This document shows, piece after piece, positions 44,862-59,310 of a stretch of 64,000 bases of DNA. The DNA comes from Pohlia nutans (lineage: Eukaryota > Streptophyta > Bryopsida > Bryales > Mniaceae), in NCBI GenBank assembly GCA_022496805.1, contig CM040099.1:3660501-3724500 (forward strand). The letters run 5' to 3'. The translations under genes were made by a program, and so were the position numbers. Below the pieces are notes generated by a model. The model was given only the letters and a program-made list of their open reading frames with translations, was not told the origin of the DNA and searched no databases. Within the stretch, counting starts at the first letter, position 1; the number at the start of each line of letters is the position of its first letter.

Positions 44862-46385
44862 GGGCGCCTGCGCAAGTTGTGCACATCACATGGCGCAAGT
44901 TACAGGGACGCTCCACGCAACCACTTACGCCCGTGACCTTGTTTCACCAAACTGGTGGCTGATTCTTTAGTGGAAGGGGGGCCATCATGCTGGATGGTGA
45001 GTAGGGTTAAGTATTTTCCTTGAACCCCATCTTTCTTTCCTCTCAGCAATTGGTTCCGCAACATTGTTAGAAAACACATGGTGGCTTGCTTAGTTTTTCC
45101 ACTCGCTTGCAGAAAGTTCCAGGGGCGTTTGTTGCGAACTACCTGCCGGACGTGAACCAGAAGCGTATGTTTCTGGAGACTCGAGACGGCGCACGATGGC
45201 CTGTGACGTATTCAGCAGAGTGTGGATTCCAGTCGAGGTTGAGTCAATTCTCCGACTGGGGTAGAATGTAGCACACTCTGTTGTGTACATCACAGGCCAT
45301 CGCGCGCCGTCTACAAGCGAACTTGGTCTCCTCTACGAGCTCGCTGTTGACGACACGCTCTTCTTCTCGCTGGTGGAGGTGAACAAGTTCGAAGTCCACG
45401 TGTTCGAGAAAGAGGACTTCGTGTTGTGAGAAACGATTGACAAGCAGAACGGTGCCAACAAGCAGCACCATGCCTTCAAGCGGAAGAAAATCTGTCGCCG
45501 ATGTTGACTCAACACCAACGTACACAACCCGGACACCGACGCCAATGCCGGCTGTCAAGAGCTTCACCACATTCCTGTCTCAATGTTCGACAAGTTGTTT
45601 CGGGATCGTGTGTTTGTTGCGGGAGGTCCCGGTGATCTTCACATTCCGGCCGGCCGTTTGTTGCGGGAGGTCCCCGTTGTCCCGGATGTTGATGGAAGAG
45701 AAGGGGAAGGAGGGGGTTCTCCGGGAGCATTCTACGGAATGTGACACATATCAGAAGACGATGACAATGCAGCAACACTCCAGAATCATCAGCAGAGAAA
45801 TAAGGGGAACTCGGAAGACGGGACATCAGACGCACGCAAGCCAGCGGGACCTCCCGCTAGAAAGACACGATCCTGGAACAACTTGTGGAACATTGAGACA
45901 GGATCGTTTTCAGACGTGGGCAGACAACACAGCACACCTAACTTGAAGGTCAGTCCACCGGAAACTGAATATATTTAGTTATATGAACCTCTAAGCGCCC
46001 ACTGTGTATTTTCTCTATTGTAGGAAAATTGGGCGCCCTACTGCAAATCATCTGTGTCTGTGAAAATGGCAAGATCGAGACTGCTGATCTTGTAGTGTAG
46101 AGCCAAGAGCTTTAAATCATGCATGATGCATTGCAGTCAGAAAACCGAAGTCAAATCAGAAAATGCCACTGTTGCAAAGTCCAGTGATGCAGATGGACCT
46201 ATTGGAGGTTTAATTTAGACGCGTAGGTGTTAAACATTGTTGTGGCGCTGGATTCTTTCAGACGATTTTCAAGAAGATCTAGTGGCATACTTTTAACATT
46301 GTGAAATTCGGCCCTTGTGATTGTGCATTGATGGCAGGGCAATCCGATCCAGGGTACCAGAGAGTGAAGAGAATGCAGATGCCAC
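44862..46385 (+). pseudogene. B3 gene copy, rearranged and truncated (pseudogene 3)
   Basis: Exon 1 (from 44862, donor GTGAGT near 44998) lacks a start codon. Exon 2 starts at about 45114 (KVPGAFVANYLP, TRDGARWPV). At 45269-45271 a TAG follows a lost stretch, and 45269-45333 consists of reversed pieces of B3 coding sequence before normal order resumes. Further frame shifts occur, though DTLFFSLVE, KFEVHVFEK and TRTPTPMPA can still be read. Exon 2 ends near 45951. Exon 3 begins near 46338 and after about 50 bases runs into the 3' flank sequence of a B3 gene, so the AT-hook and the whole second B3 domain are deleted. It resembles gene 4 most (PSSGRKSV, YTTRTPTPMPA). It is not expected to make a working protein. 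Confidence 0.88.
45984..46233. mobile_element. TTAA MITE in intron 2 of the B3 pseudogene
   Basis: It starts TGAACCTCTAAGCGCCCACTG (TTAA mutated) and ends GACGCGTAGGTGTTAA. It occupies the same place as the elements at 29720 and 62748. Confidence 0.75.
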
Positions 46386-47509
46386 TGAATTCAAATCTGA
46401 GAACTGGAGCATTCCGTTTCATCAATTCCGGTTACACAGGTTATTGCGGTTTGCATACAAGGCAAACACTGGAATTTACTCTTTAATTTCATACTCACTG
46501 GGACAGTAAGATTGTGTAAGTTAAGCTCAATGAATGTGGCAATCTCCTCGCAATGCTTTCATGCGATCCAGTTATTTATTCTTGTTCTGGCATTCTTCAA
46601 AAAACGATCAAAATCGTTGAATACTTATTCAAGATTAATTTTGGTTCAGGTTATTAGGGTCCTATCCAGGTTAAGCCTGAGTTATAGCCGTACTTCAATA
46701 AATTATGTAACCAAGTCAAGTATCTTTTCTGCAAGAGCTCGTGGACCAGTTACCCCAATAGTAAAATAATCTGTGAAACACTGAAACGCATGCTTGCGGA
46801 TGGCTTAAACTGAGGTTTCCTCGAACCCGGAATCACATAAAAAATAGGAATATCTAGGATGGGCAGCCAACCTCCTAGAAAAAGCAATGTACATAGACTA
46901 GGAGAGTAAGGGTGTAGCTTCGTGGCCCCTTGGGGCCTGAGAATAATAGATATTCACACCCTTCTCAAAGAACCGTACATGACATTCTCGCGTCATATGG
47001 CTCCGTTCTGGAAATCCTGAGTCTCCTGAGAACGAAAAATATTTGTGTTCCAATAATTGCGTTTTGAGTACAATAGCCTCGCAAAGCACATACGAGTGAC
47101 CTAATTCGAGTGTACAGGTCTACGTTTCTCCACCCCCTGTTTGCAACTAAAATAACGTGAGTTACTTTCATTGATGGTCAAGTGCAGCATTGGGTTGCAT
47201 TTTGCCGTTTCATCACATTGCATCTCATGCATGTTCTGCGATTTCAATCCAAATTTGAAACTGTTCGGGTGCAATTGATTAGAAGGGTGAGAATTGCGGT
47301 GATTGGAGAGTCCATGCAAGATTTTGAGAAATTGACATGTACTTGCAACGGCACAGCAGTAGGATATGTTAGGATTTGTCTGGGTTTGTTGGACCTTCGA
47401 CATCACGAAGCTCATCCTCGACATACAATCACTTCAAACCATTCTTAAAGGCTGCACTGATGATGAGGTCAACATTACAAGCAGAGGCGTAGTTTCTCAC
47501 TCTTGAGGA
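46386..47509. other. 3' flank of the B3 pseudogene
   Basis: It matches the 3' flanks of genes 1 and 2 (AGTTAAGCTCAATGAATG, CTCCTCGCAATGCTTTCATGCGATC). No gene is recognised; short frames here coincide with the same repeats. Confidence 0.6.
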
Positions 47510-49074
<1,565 letters not shown>

Positions 49075-50590
49075 ATATTGAACTTTTAGAAAAAATATTT
49101 TTCAAAAATAAATTACAATGCAAGGGTCTAGACCTAACCCCAAGCTATGATAATTGCTACGATTGCAATACAATATATATGGGTACAACCACATGTTTTA
49201 GTATCAATTTATATTTTTTTATAGGACTTACAATTCATTCATTTATTCGGACGGCAAGGTCAGCAAAATAATATTTCTAAAAATAAATGCCAAAATCATA
49301 GAGAATCATTATTCCAAAGAAAAGTTTAATGATGGATGAAGAAATTTGGAATTTATTTGGAAACATTCAAGCTACGTTACCTTGCTTTTTATAAAAACAT
49401 TAAATATTTGGCATAGATGCGCATCTCTTGCCATCTACCTAATAGATTTTTAGTTAAAATTAACGATGCATCTAATAGCTTTACAATTTTTTTAATTATT
49501 TAACTTTTTCACCCGTTTTTGTGAAAGAACTATAAAACCGACATGGTTCTAAACAATGTTTTTTTTGGGTGCAATTTAGGTTTTAGTTGCACAAAATATA
49601 AAGACTCAAAACAACTTCAATCCACATTGTAACGCCCCTTTAGATTGATTTTAGATTTGAAGAATTTAAGGGAGTTGATTCAAAGATGTAGTTGGGGTAG
49701 TTTAGATTGTGTTCTGGATGCTTAACTCCTAAACGCCACAGTGTCTAAATTTTTGACAATTGAGAGATTTAGGCTCACCCTATGTTCTCATCAATGCTTC
49801 GGTGAAAGTCGTTGAATTCTTTGGAGATAATGCATCAAGTTTTTGACCTATCCAATAGTTGGATTTGATGATACTAGAGTACATTTTTTTTTTAAATTAC
49901 AAATGTAAAAGTATGTCAAGTTGAACATTGACTAAGCCAAAATTGTATTGATTGTAGTTCAAAAGTGGCTTTGCAAAATTGAGGTCAAAGATTCAAGTAC
50001 TACAAAAATTTCAAAGAATCATCACATTAAGAGCATCTCATTTCAAATCCATTCCATTAAATTTTATTCAAAAATTGTTAATATTTTGTCTGTAATCAAA
50101 TTCTAAGTGAATTTTTATTAAAATTTAAGATAAAATATTGGTCATAGTATTGGTATATCAAATTGTACATATGGAATCAAGAACTCAAAATCTAGAACTT
50201 TCATTTGTAGGTCAATTCCAAATAGTCTTCCAAATAGTAGTATAGTACTCTATCATGAATTTTCTCAAATCGTCAATTCTAAAGACACCACTATACATTT
50301 AGTGGCTAATATGGCTCTTAAATGTAGATGGTGATTTTAAAGCAATTCACACTGAAGATTTAGAGAAATCAACTCTTTTTTATAAATAGAAAAGGATTCG
50401 GCTTGCATTGTTTGAAGTAAGATTTCTCAATATATGAAATATGTATCCCACACTAAGCACATTCTCCAAATCATTCAAATTGCTTTTATAAATGGTGATG
50501 GAATTATTGATTTCAACATTAGGTCAACGAATTCAGTAAAAGATATTGGTCATAAATTTGAGTCAAAGATTTTTGGTCTAGATTTTATTG

Positions 50591-51046
50591 AAAGATTTTA
50601 GTCAAAGATTGTAGTCAAAGATTGTAGTCAAAGATTTTAGTCAAAATAGTAATTGGAAGCGTACAAGTCTCTTCGCTTCGATGACCTTTCATACATGTCA
50701 ATTCGCAGTAGACAAGTTGTACACTGTACGAAATGTCCTTCAATAAAGATAAGTCCGGTAAGCTAATGAGTGGTTCTTAAAAGTTAGAAAGTGAAATTTA
50801 GAGTGAAAAAATATCTAGTCATTTTGATTTCTTATTGACTAAAAAATTGAATACTCAGTATACCATATATGTAACAAATTTTGTATCTATACTTGTTTTG
50901 GATCGAGGGCAAAAATTGGGCTTTTAATTTTCATATATAAATAACTCAATAGAGATATATTTTGATCAAAACTCAATTGTATGTGTAGTATATGTCTTGT
51001 GCACTACAACACTTCAAAATTTATGTATCTTATGCACTACTCTATG

Positions 51047-51117
<71 letters not shown>

Positions 51118-51144
51118 ATACATACACACACACACGCACGCACG

Positions 51145-51231
<87 letters not shown>

Positions 51232-52189
51232 GTATGTATGTCCAAATTTAAATCAATCAATTGGTAAAATGAATACATGTTAACAAAAAATATGTATCTA
51301 AATGACGTATTCAAAACAACTCAAAAAAATACAAAATGATGTTCATGCAATTTTACAAGTGCACATAACAAAGGTGACCGTAAATGTATGCATAGGGAAA
51401 GTCATTTCATAGAGTGGCTTAGGGTCAAGGGACCTTACCTTGTTGATTCCATTCTCTTCAAATCATGCTTCTGCATTTCCAATTCCAAATGCATTGAACA
51501 ATTGTATTCCTCTTTTTGGATCATGTTAAGGCATCCCGCACAATGATTTTTGAGAATATTATGTATACTTATCAATCATGTTTGTTGTATGTATGTCATA
51601 AAAAGATATCTATAATTTATAATGTATTTTTTTGGTACGAAAGCCAATCATTTCAAACTTCCTACGTTGCCTAAATAATTTTAGATTTATTACATTTTAA
51701 TTGTCTAGGTCAAAACCCCTTTAAAGGGTTGGAATTACGTCTTAAGTTTTTACCTAATCTAAAGTAAAGAACTAAGAAAATGATCATACTTGATGTTAAA
51801 ACTTGGTTCATATTGGATTCATCTATGCTTAATAAGTATAATTCAAAGTACATTGGCATAATTTTAGGAGTCCTTTATACATGAGAAGTGAGACATCAAG
51901 GCTTGCATTTGTCTGTTGTTGCACTAAGGTAATTATTGTGATAGATTCTACGAATGATCTTCATTTCAAAACACCATTCTACATGACTCATAGATCATAG
52001 ATTATTTTCAAGATAAAGTGTCATAGTAAGGTGCTTCTACCGTACAAGGAGAAGGCGTTGTTTCTCACTCGTGTGAATCAAACCACGCCACTCTGCACTC
52101 AACAAATTTTTGGTTGGATTTGGTGAGTGCGATTTGTCAAAGACAACAAAAGTGTACACTGAAAAGCGACTAACAATGAACAAGATCGA
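50591..52189 (-). repeat. Right arm of the 1.6-kb inverted repeat
   Basis: It is the partner of 47510-49074. The inner end has one extra 13-base unit (TTGTAGTCAAAGA) and the microsatellite (about 51045-51240) is arranged differently. A spacer of about 1.5 kb separates the arms. Confidence 0.95.
51045..51240. repeat. AT/CA microsatellite in the right arm
   Basis: A long TA run, then CACACACGCACGCACGCACACA, then TA with TGTATA interruptions. It is the counterpart of the tract at 48462. Confidence 0.95.
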
Positions 52190-52244
52190 CAACAAATTTT
52201 GCTTAATCACCAAAAAACTGGACGCTTTGGCGTTTAGGAGTTAA

Positions 52245-53487
52245 GCATTGAAATTATAATCTAAATCACTCCGACTACATTTTTGAATTAACTCCTGTAG
52301 ATTCTTTAAATCTTAAATCAATTCAAGGGGGCTTTACAATGACGGTGGAAGTTGTTTTGAGTGGTTATTTTTTGCGCAATAAAATGCTGAATTGCACAAA
52401 ATAAACAATTTTTTAAAACCATGCCGTTTTTGTAGTTACTTCATAGAAACGGGTCAAAATTATATTATTACAAATCTTGTAACACTATTAGATGAAATCG
52501 TCAATTTTAACTGAAAATTGTGTAGGTGGAGGGCAAGAGATGCACATTATTTTTTGACAAATATTTAATGTTATTTTTGAAAAGCAAGAATAGGTAGCCG
52601 GAATATTTCCAAATTTTTTCCAAATTTTTTCATTTATCATTAAGATTCTTTTGGAATTTTTTTTTTTTATGATTTTGGAAATTATTTAAGAAGTATTATT
52701 TTGCTAAATTTGCCCTACGGTTAAGTGAATGAAATGTAAGGTTTATAATTAAACATGAATGGATACTAAAACATAAGCTTGTACCCATATGAATTGTATT
52801 GCAATCTTAGCAATTATCGTACCGTAGAGTGAGATCTGGCGCCTTTCCTTTGTAATTTGATTTTTGAAGAAAAGTATAATTATTTTCTAAATACTTTTAA
52901 TATTATTTTTCACTAAACTTAAACCTAGGATACAATAGTAGAAAAAAACCGAGAAAAAATCATTGCATGTGACTATCAATTGATGGTTTTGTAGTAATAT
53001 ATGACTATATTGTTGCATGCATACGGTGATTTAGTATTCCTTTTCAGCTTAATCATCACATTGTTTTCAACTTTTTGTAACATAAGAGAATGCAATAGTA
53101 AGAGTATAAACTGAGTTTTTAAATGTTCAATCTATTGGAATTTGAGAAAAGAATAAACGACATTATTATAAAGAAGGTGGTATGATAAGACTCACAGTGT
53201 ACCATAAACTAGTTAGCTTTGAAAAGGTTACAAGCTTGGAAAGGTTTTCTAGCGTAATGCCAATTTGTCAATTCAATGAGAAAATGAGAATATACAAATG
53301 TTCAATAATTTGAGGGTTTATGAAGAAGACAACTACTCCATTGAGATTTGGAGTTATAATATATGCTTACAACTAGAGTATTGTCTTTATCAGCATTCAA
53401 GCTCACATTCAAGGTATATATAAAATGCACTTCATAATATGTGACATCTGTAATAAATTACAATATATAAGGTCATATACACATTGT
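52245..53487. other. AT-rich sequence with an older inverted repeat
   Basis: About 52245-52840 is a diverged inverted copy of about 49130-49731 (CGTTTTTGTAGTTACTTCATAGAAACGGGT answers CACCCGTTTTTGTG on the other strand). No gene is recognised in the remainder. Confidence 0.65.
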
Positions 53488-56370
53488 CTTGGTACCAAAA
53501 GTGTTGTAGGTCAATGCGGGCGTATGATTTGACTCACCATATAATGGTAAACCCAAAGAGGATAATTGGGGTGGCAATAATGGCAATCATGATATAGAAA
53601 CTAGCTTGTATGAGTCACATGCAATGGATGAAAAAGTCTTGAATGACCTTCTTAAGGGGTAACAAAATGTTTTGGATTACAAATATTGCCTCCAGATAAA
53701 ACCAATTTAGACAAGGAGAGCTTGCACTAATCTTCAGTCTTTCCTCAGTCGGACCACATGCTTACTTAGAAAAAATGACATGTTGAATAACAAAAACTAA
53801 CACCCAATTTGCTATTTTTGCACTTGGCCAAGTGCAATCATTCATGAGCAAATTTGTCTCGAAAAGAATTTGTCTAAATTTTTTTCTAAAATGTAGCCAT
53901 TTTTGTCTTTCTACAATCAATTACATTATTAACAAACAATTCCTTTATTTATTAATTATTCTTATATTTATCTTTTCTTTTATCTTTTCTTTCTTTTCTT
54001 TCTTGTCTTTCTTGTTTTTTGGAGGCGGAGGGGAAAAATAAATAAATAAATAAATAAATCTTTTGCAATAAAATAAATCACCTATAGCTTTATAAATTTT
54101 ACCAAAAATAATTGAGAAAATTATCTTCAATAAGTAGTTATAAATTTATTATTGACGTAGAAGTGGCCAAAATTGAAAAAGTAGTTACTTACAATCAACA
54201 AAGTTGATTTGAAACAAGAAAAATGTATATCAAAACATTTTTTTTGTACTTTATTTTTAGACAAGGACCTCAAATCTATCATTAACTCAAAGACCATAAA
54301 AAATGTATTTATGTTGATTGTGTTTGAGGCCATTAATTTTGCAATTGGGATTGGATTTAGGCATTCATTTTCAAACACTACTTTTTGTAAATTTTATTGA
54401 AGATTTTGTTTTGAGAATTTGGGTTCAAGTACCTATAAAAACTTCAAAGGGCTTCCTGGAATTAAAACCAAAATACAATATATTTTGATTTAAATTAATG
54501 GCCTTCCACCAAAACAATTATGATTTTAGTATAGCAGACTAACTTATTGGTACAGATTTTCGCGCTTTCACCCGTCATTAATGCAACTACTTCACCACTG
54601 ACATTAGAAACTTTTTTTTGTTGAGAACTATGACTAGTATGAAAACATCCAATATCACACCAATATGATCCCATGGTGATACAAGAGATCGAACCCAATA
54701 CTCCTATGGTATCAAAATAATGCCTTATCTCATCCTTGAACTTATTTCCAACTGATAGCCATGTTGTAAATGGTCTCAAAACAAAATTTAATGTGAGATT
54801 CATGTAGGCTAATGCTTGGGGGGGACCAACATTCCTAGTGGCATTCTTTAGAGCATCAATGGGGTGTCAGGTTTGATTCCATATGTTGACTTCGTGATCA
54901 CATTGGTGTGATATTATCAAAATCCTTGTTGTTTCACATCATATTCAATTATTTTCTAATCGTGTGTATATGGTTGTTGTGGTTGTGGAGAACAATTTTG
55001 ATCATGGAAGGATAACTTTTCTATTAGGAAGACAAGCAAAAAAGAGACTCGCGAAAAATGCAAGTTCTCTCACTCTGGGTGGTTTCTTACTATCTCAACG
55101 CTGACACAATAATTGAATACAAAGTCAATGTATACTATCAAATCAAAGCATCAAACGGGTCTGTATCTGGACTTTTAAAATTGATTTGATGGTTTATAAT
55201 AAAGAAGTGTTGTTCCTTCTCACATGTCTATATATGTTACTTAGCCTCAAACCCAATGATGGGGGCTGGCAAGATATTCCACATCACATCGTTAGGAGAG
55301 GCCAATTATTGAAACTGCAATTTGATCAAGTGGACAAAGCATGCTAGCCATGCTTTGAAACTGCACTTGTCAATACAATTAACAAACATTGCATTGACAT
55401 TCCCATCATGTTTTACATCTTGTTATACTTTTTTAATCATAAATTTTTATTTCATGTATCAAAGACTAAATTACACATGATGTTGTGCTATCCCATTTTG
55501 TTTTAAATAAGTTGAATTATAGACTTTATCGTCAAATCCGTAGCAAAAGGTAGAAAGTCTTATTAGAATAACCTTAAGTCCACAATAATTGTATGAAAGC
55601 TATAGTCACTATATATAATATAAATACATGAGTATCTAATGAGTTAGCTTATCCACTTGACCACATTTGCACTACTATATTTTTGGGATAGGAATATTGG
55701 TTTACCCTACTATTAGTATGCCTAAATGGCCACAATGTTTATAGTGATTCCGGTGTTACGTAATGACCATGAAACAATGTGACCATATGAAAGTCTCCAA
55801 CACTTGCTCCACCAATGATCTCCAAACAACAAAACTTGTAAATAGCAAAAAGTTTACGATAAGGAAAAACCTCCTACACTCCATTTGAAACTTTACACTA
55901 GAAAGCCTAGGAAGTTGTTCAAAATTCAACAATTATTTTTCAGTAATTAAACCAAACGGTGCCTATTGCTTTATTTCATATTATTTTGTATATTTCACTT
56001 TCACATCTCAATAAAATAGTGTATCTGGGTCAAACGAGCCAACTTTTTCATTTTAGTAAAAAATAATTTAACTTTTTTTTTGCAATATTAATTCTCAAAC
56101 TGATGTGCATTCAACTTTAATTATATCAACAAAGGTAACAAAGAAACTAGTACTATTATTTAATTTTTTGTTGTGGATGTCATGTTGAGAATTAAAAATT
56201 AAAAGAAGTATAGTGTATGAGAATTGTTATTAGACGGACTTTGGGGTAGGCAGATTGTGCATTAACGCTAATTGAACCTACCAAATCAAACTTTCATATA
56301 GCATTCTCCTGGGATAAATCACCATGGCGAAAACGTTCGATAAAAAATAATCGGTTGTCTACTTCGACAT
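53488..56370. repeat. Segmental duplication, copy B (empty Tc1 site)
   Basis: It is co-linear with copy A, lacking the Tc1 element and the stretch 39105-39890 and instead having a pyrimidine-rich tract (about 53950-54010) and an AAAT repeat (54036-54060). At 54650-54665 AATATCACACCAATATGATCCC marks the unoccupied Tc1 site. Confidence 0.85.
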
Positions 56371-56399
56371 TATGAGAGCTCTCCTCAAGCAAACTGACG

Positions 56400-56975
56400 C
56401 TGTGCATTTCGGTATTGATCGAAGGTCTTCCAGCATCTCCTGGCGTCCAAGCTGTGGATGCTTACCAGGTTCGTCCCACAAACCTCATACGGTTTTGCTG
56501 CACTAGACTTTTAGAAGGACCCACTGTCGGGGTACAGGTTTCTCCCTCTTGCTCTCTTAGTTGCTCACTATGTCTTGGGAGTGATCCATGGCATTTGCTT
56601 GTCTAGCAGAGTATTTCATGAGTCTTCAATTTTAGATCAGCTCAAGCTTCAGCCACACTCTGGGGTTTCATCTCTCGCATAGATGCGAAATATGCTTGCA
56701 CCTGACGAAGAGAGTAATGTCAGTAGCTATCGCCAATTATCCTCTCCTTATAGATTGAAGTCATGTGGACATATGTATTATAAGACGAAAGTTTTCTTTT
56801 CTGAGTTAGTAGCAATGTGAGTTAGGACTCTGCAAGTCTGGGAACAAAATGTCTCTAGAATGAATATGATGTGAGCAGTACTTTATGGGAGCACTTACTC
56901 TTCACTGGAATCGGTATCTAATGTAGAGTCAGCATTGTCTTGCTATTTATCGTAACTTGTTCTTGCGAAGTCAAG
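56400..56975 (+). promoter_or_regulatory. Stranded B3 leader
   Basis: It matches the gene 1 leader from about 20010 to 20560 (GGCATTTGCTTGTCTAGCAGAG, ATGCTTGCACCTGACG, CTTGTTCTTGCG) but is not followed by exon 1. The next B3 start codon in this direction is about 4.8 kb away at 61749, so this is probably the original leader of gene 4. Confidence 0.65.
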
Positions 56976-57250
56976 GGGACACCTACTATATGAGGAACCT
57001 CGGAAGCTCCACCCGATAGAGCAGGTCGGCAGAGGAGGACTCCAGGATGAAGAGCTTCCGGATAGCTTCTCCCAGCGAATATTGTGCTGGTAGCCCTTGT
57101 TCTCCGCCCTGGCTCTTTCCACGAGTCTTGGTCCATTTTTTTTGAGCCTTGGTCCACCTTCCACGAGCCTTGGTCAACCGGCCCGCTAGCTAGCTCCACT
57201 AGCTGGCCACAGCCCACAACCCACAACAAATTTCCAAAAACCAAGCTCAT
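56976..57250. repeat. Segment inverted relative to 61590-61690
   Basis: TATGAGGAACCTCGGAAGCTCCAC and GGCAGAGGAGGAC are answered on the opposite strand near 61620-61680 (GTCCTCCTCTGCCGAT, GGGGTTCCTCATACATG). The pair lies at the two limits of the sequence separating the leader from gene 4. Confidence 0.55.
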
Positions 57251-57504
57251 TTTCCAAAAGCAAATTATATATTTTAATTTTTTTTAAAGCGATTTTTTTT
57301 CAATCCCTTCCATTCAACACTCTTCCGTCCAGCGCTAAACCCCCTCTCTCCAACGCTAAAACCCATATGGTTTTCGAATATGAAGGAGTCATCAAAATTT
57401 AAATGTACTCATTGTTTTTATAAAACTCCCTCTCACTTCTCAAAGGTAAATTATTACTATTTCACATTTTTGTGTAAATTAGTATTCGTTTACATTCTTG
57501 CACA

Positions 57505-58351
57505 ATGGATGTTAAACCATTGAGTATGCATGAATTTGTAGCTCACACTTCCATCTTGGATGCTTGTGTGACTTTCGCCATAGATCTTGGGTTAATCCCC
57601 TTGGACCGGGAGTGTGATAGTTGTGGGAATCCCATGGGTTGGGTGTGGGACCGAAAACGTCTCAAGGGTTCTAGGTGGTGATGTGGGCGTCCAGGATGTA
57701 GGCGTCCAGGATGTAGGCGGTGCGTGTCTGCCCGGGCCGGCACGTGGTTAGAGAATTTCAAATTGACTTTACGGTATGGATTGACTTTGATGTATTGTTG
57801 GAGCAACAAAGACACGTAGATCAACGCTAGACTTCATGCAGGTGATGTTTCGGCTCACACTTCAGTTGATTGGTACAATTATTGCTGGGAAATATGTTTT
57901 TGGCCATAACTAGTGATGAGGAAGAGAAGATCGGCGGCATAGGAAAATTTATTGAGGTAGATGAGAGTAAATTTGGGAAACGAAAGTTTTATCGTGGCCG
58001 TAGAGTGGAGGAGCAATGGGTTTTTGGTGGTGTAAAGCGCGGTTCGAAAAAGGTATTTTTAGCTACGGTGCCAGATCGGACGGCACTTACGCTAGAGGAG
58101 ATTATTATTCGGTACTTGGAGCCGGGAACGACTATAATCAGTGACTGTTGGCGGGAGTATGACACGGAGCGCTTCTTGCGTCTTGAATATTTTCACCAGC
58201 CGGTGAATCATAGTTTGCATTTTCGAGATTCGGAGATGGGGATTCACACGAACACTATTGAGGGGACTTGGAGTGCGGTAAAGAGGTTTTTGCCCCGATA
58301 TGGTACGGTAAATAGTCATTATGATGGCTACTTTGCCGAATTCATTTGGTG
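57505..58351 (+). pseudogene. Merlin-type (IS1595/ISXO2-like) transposase, decayed
   Basis: An N-terminal part from ATG 57505 shows a zinc-binding CDSCGNPM motif, then CGRPGCRRC, ENFKLTLRYGLTLMYCW and SVDWYNYC in the same frame, broken by TGA (57679) and TAG (57817). A shift near 57895 leads to the DDE_Tnp_ISXO2-like core in another frame: IEVDESKFGKRK, RRVEEQWVFGG, TTIISDCWREYD, VNHSLHF and HTNTIEGTWSAVKR. The putative acidic triad (Asp of VDES, Asp of ISDCW, Glu of NTIEG) is intact. Such domains drive Merlin elements in eukaryotes and IS1595 elements in bacteria. Two stops and a frameshift mean it is no longer active. Element ends were not found. Confidence 0.88.
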
Positions 58352-58439
58352 ACGAAAGTTTGTGCATGCTCCAAGCACAACGTTCTACATTTTTGTAGAA
58401 TATGTATTGCAGTTTCATCAAGAAATCGATGGAATTGTT

Positions 58440-58970
58440 TGATATAGTATTTTATATTTTATATAATATAACTATACTTAGTGTATTTACTATATTTAGA
58501 ATATTTACCATATTTATATAGTATATAATATTTATTTATAGTATATTTACTATGTCCTTTATTATGACTATATGTAGTATTTACACATAGTATATGTGTA
58601 TATTTATATATTACTAGCTTGACCCGTGCCAGCCACCAGCACATAAAAAATTTCAAAATAAATATCAAAAGCTCTAAGTAGGCTTAGTAGTGAGATGGGA
58701 TCACACAACCATCGTACAATCATTCCTATTGCATCGCACATGGTTCTTGGTGCTAGATAGGCAAAATTTGTGCGTGATAACAAGCTTGAAAAAAGTTTGT
58801 GTAATGTTTCTTATGCTTGTGCAGTGAGAGATGCAGTTGTTAAAGTTGTGTGTATGCAGGCTTGCTACATTCTCATTGGCCTATAAATCTTTCTTCTGCA
58901 TCTTCTTCTTGATTTCCAACTTCAATGTTGAAAATCTACGTCTTCTGTGCTCATTCACAGAAAGCGAGTA
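58440..58970. other. AT-rich sequence, no gene
   Basis: It contains irregular TATTTACTATATTTA repetitions (about 58455-58620). No coding signal. Confidence 0.5.
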
Positions 58971-59310
58971 ACAAGCAAAGCGCAACCAATTATTAAATCC
59001 TGTTTGCTTGGACCAAAATAATTTTGAGGCTTCACCGTCGGTCAGCTGTGTTCCTTCTGCGAGCTCGATCCAAGAACACCTGTGGAATGGACAATCAATC
59101 ACAAAAAGCGAGCGAGAAACAAGCAAAGCGCAAAGAAAGCAAGCATCAAGCAAAGCGCAACCAGTTATTAAATCCTCTTCGCTTGGAGCAAAACAATTCT
59201 GAGGCTTCACCGTCGGTCAGCTGCGTTCCTTCGGCGAGCTTGATCCAAGAACTCTTGTGGAATGGAACAATCAATCACAAAAAGCAAGCGAGAAACAAAC
59301 ACAGCGCAAC
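58971..59310. repeat. Tandem duplication of about 170-180 bp
   Basis: AGCAAAGCGCAACCA(A/G)TTATTAAATCCT, GGCTTCACCGTCGGTCAGCTG and CAATCAATCACAAAAAGC occur twice in order, the second copy starting near 59147. Confidence 0.85.

Larger units (their letters stand above)
49732..52244. mobile_element. TTAA-flanked element containing the right arm
   Basis: It begins TTAACTCCTAAACGCC (49732) and ends GGCGTTTAGGAGTTAA (52244), 2513 bp. Its left part resembles the element ending at 25001, and its right part is the right arm of the inverted repeat. No transposase is visible, so a carrier or composite element is possible. Confidence 0.55.
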
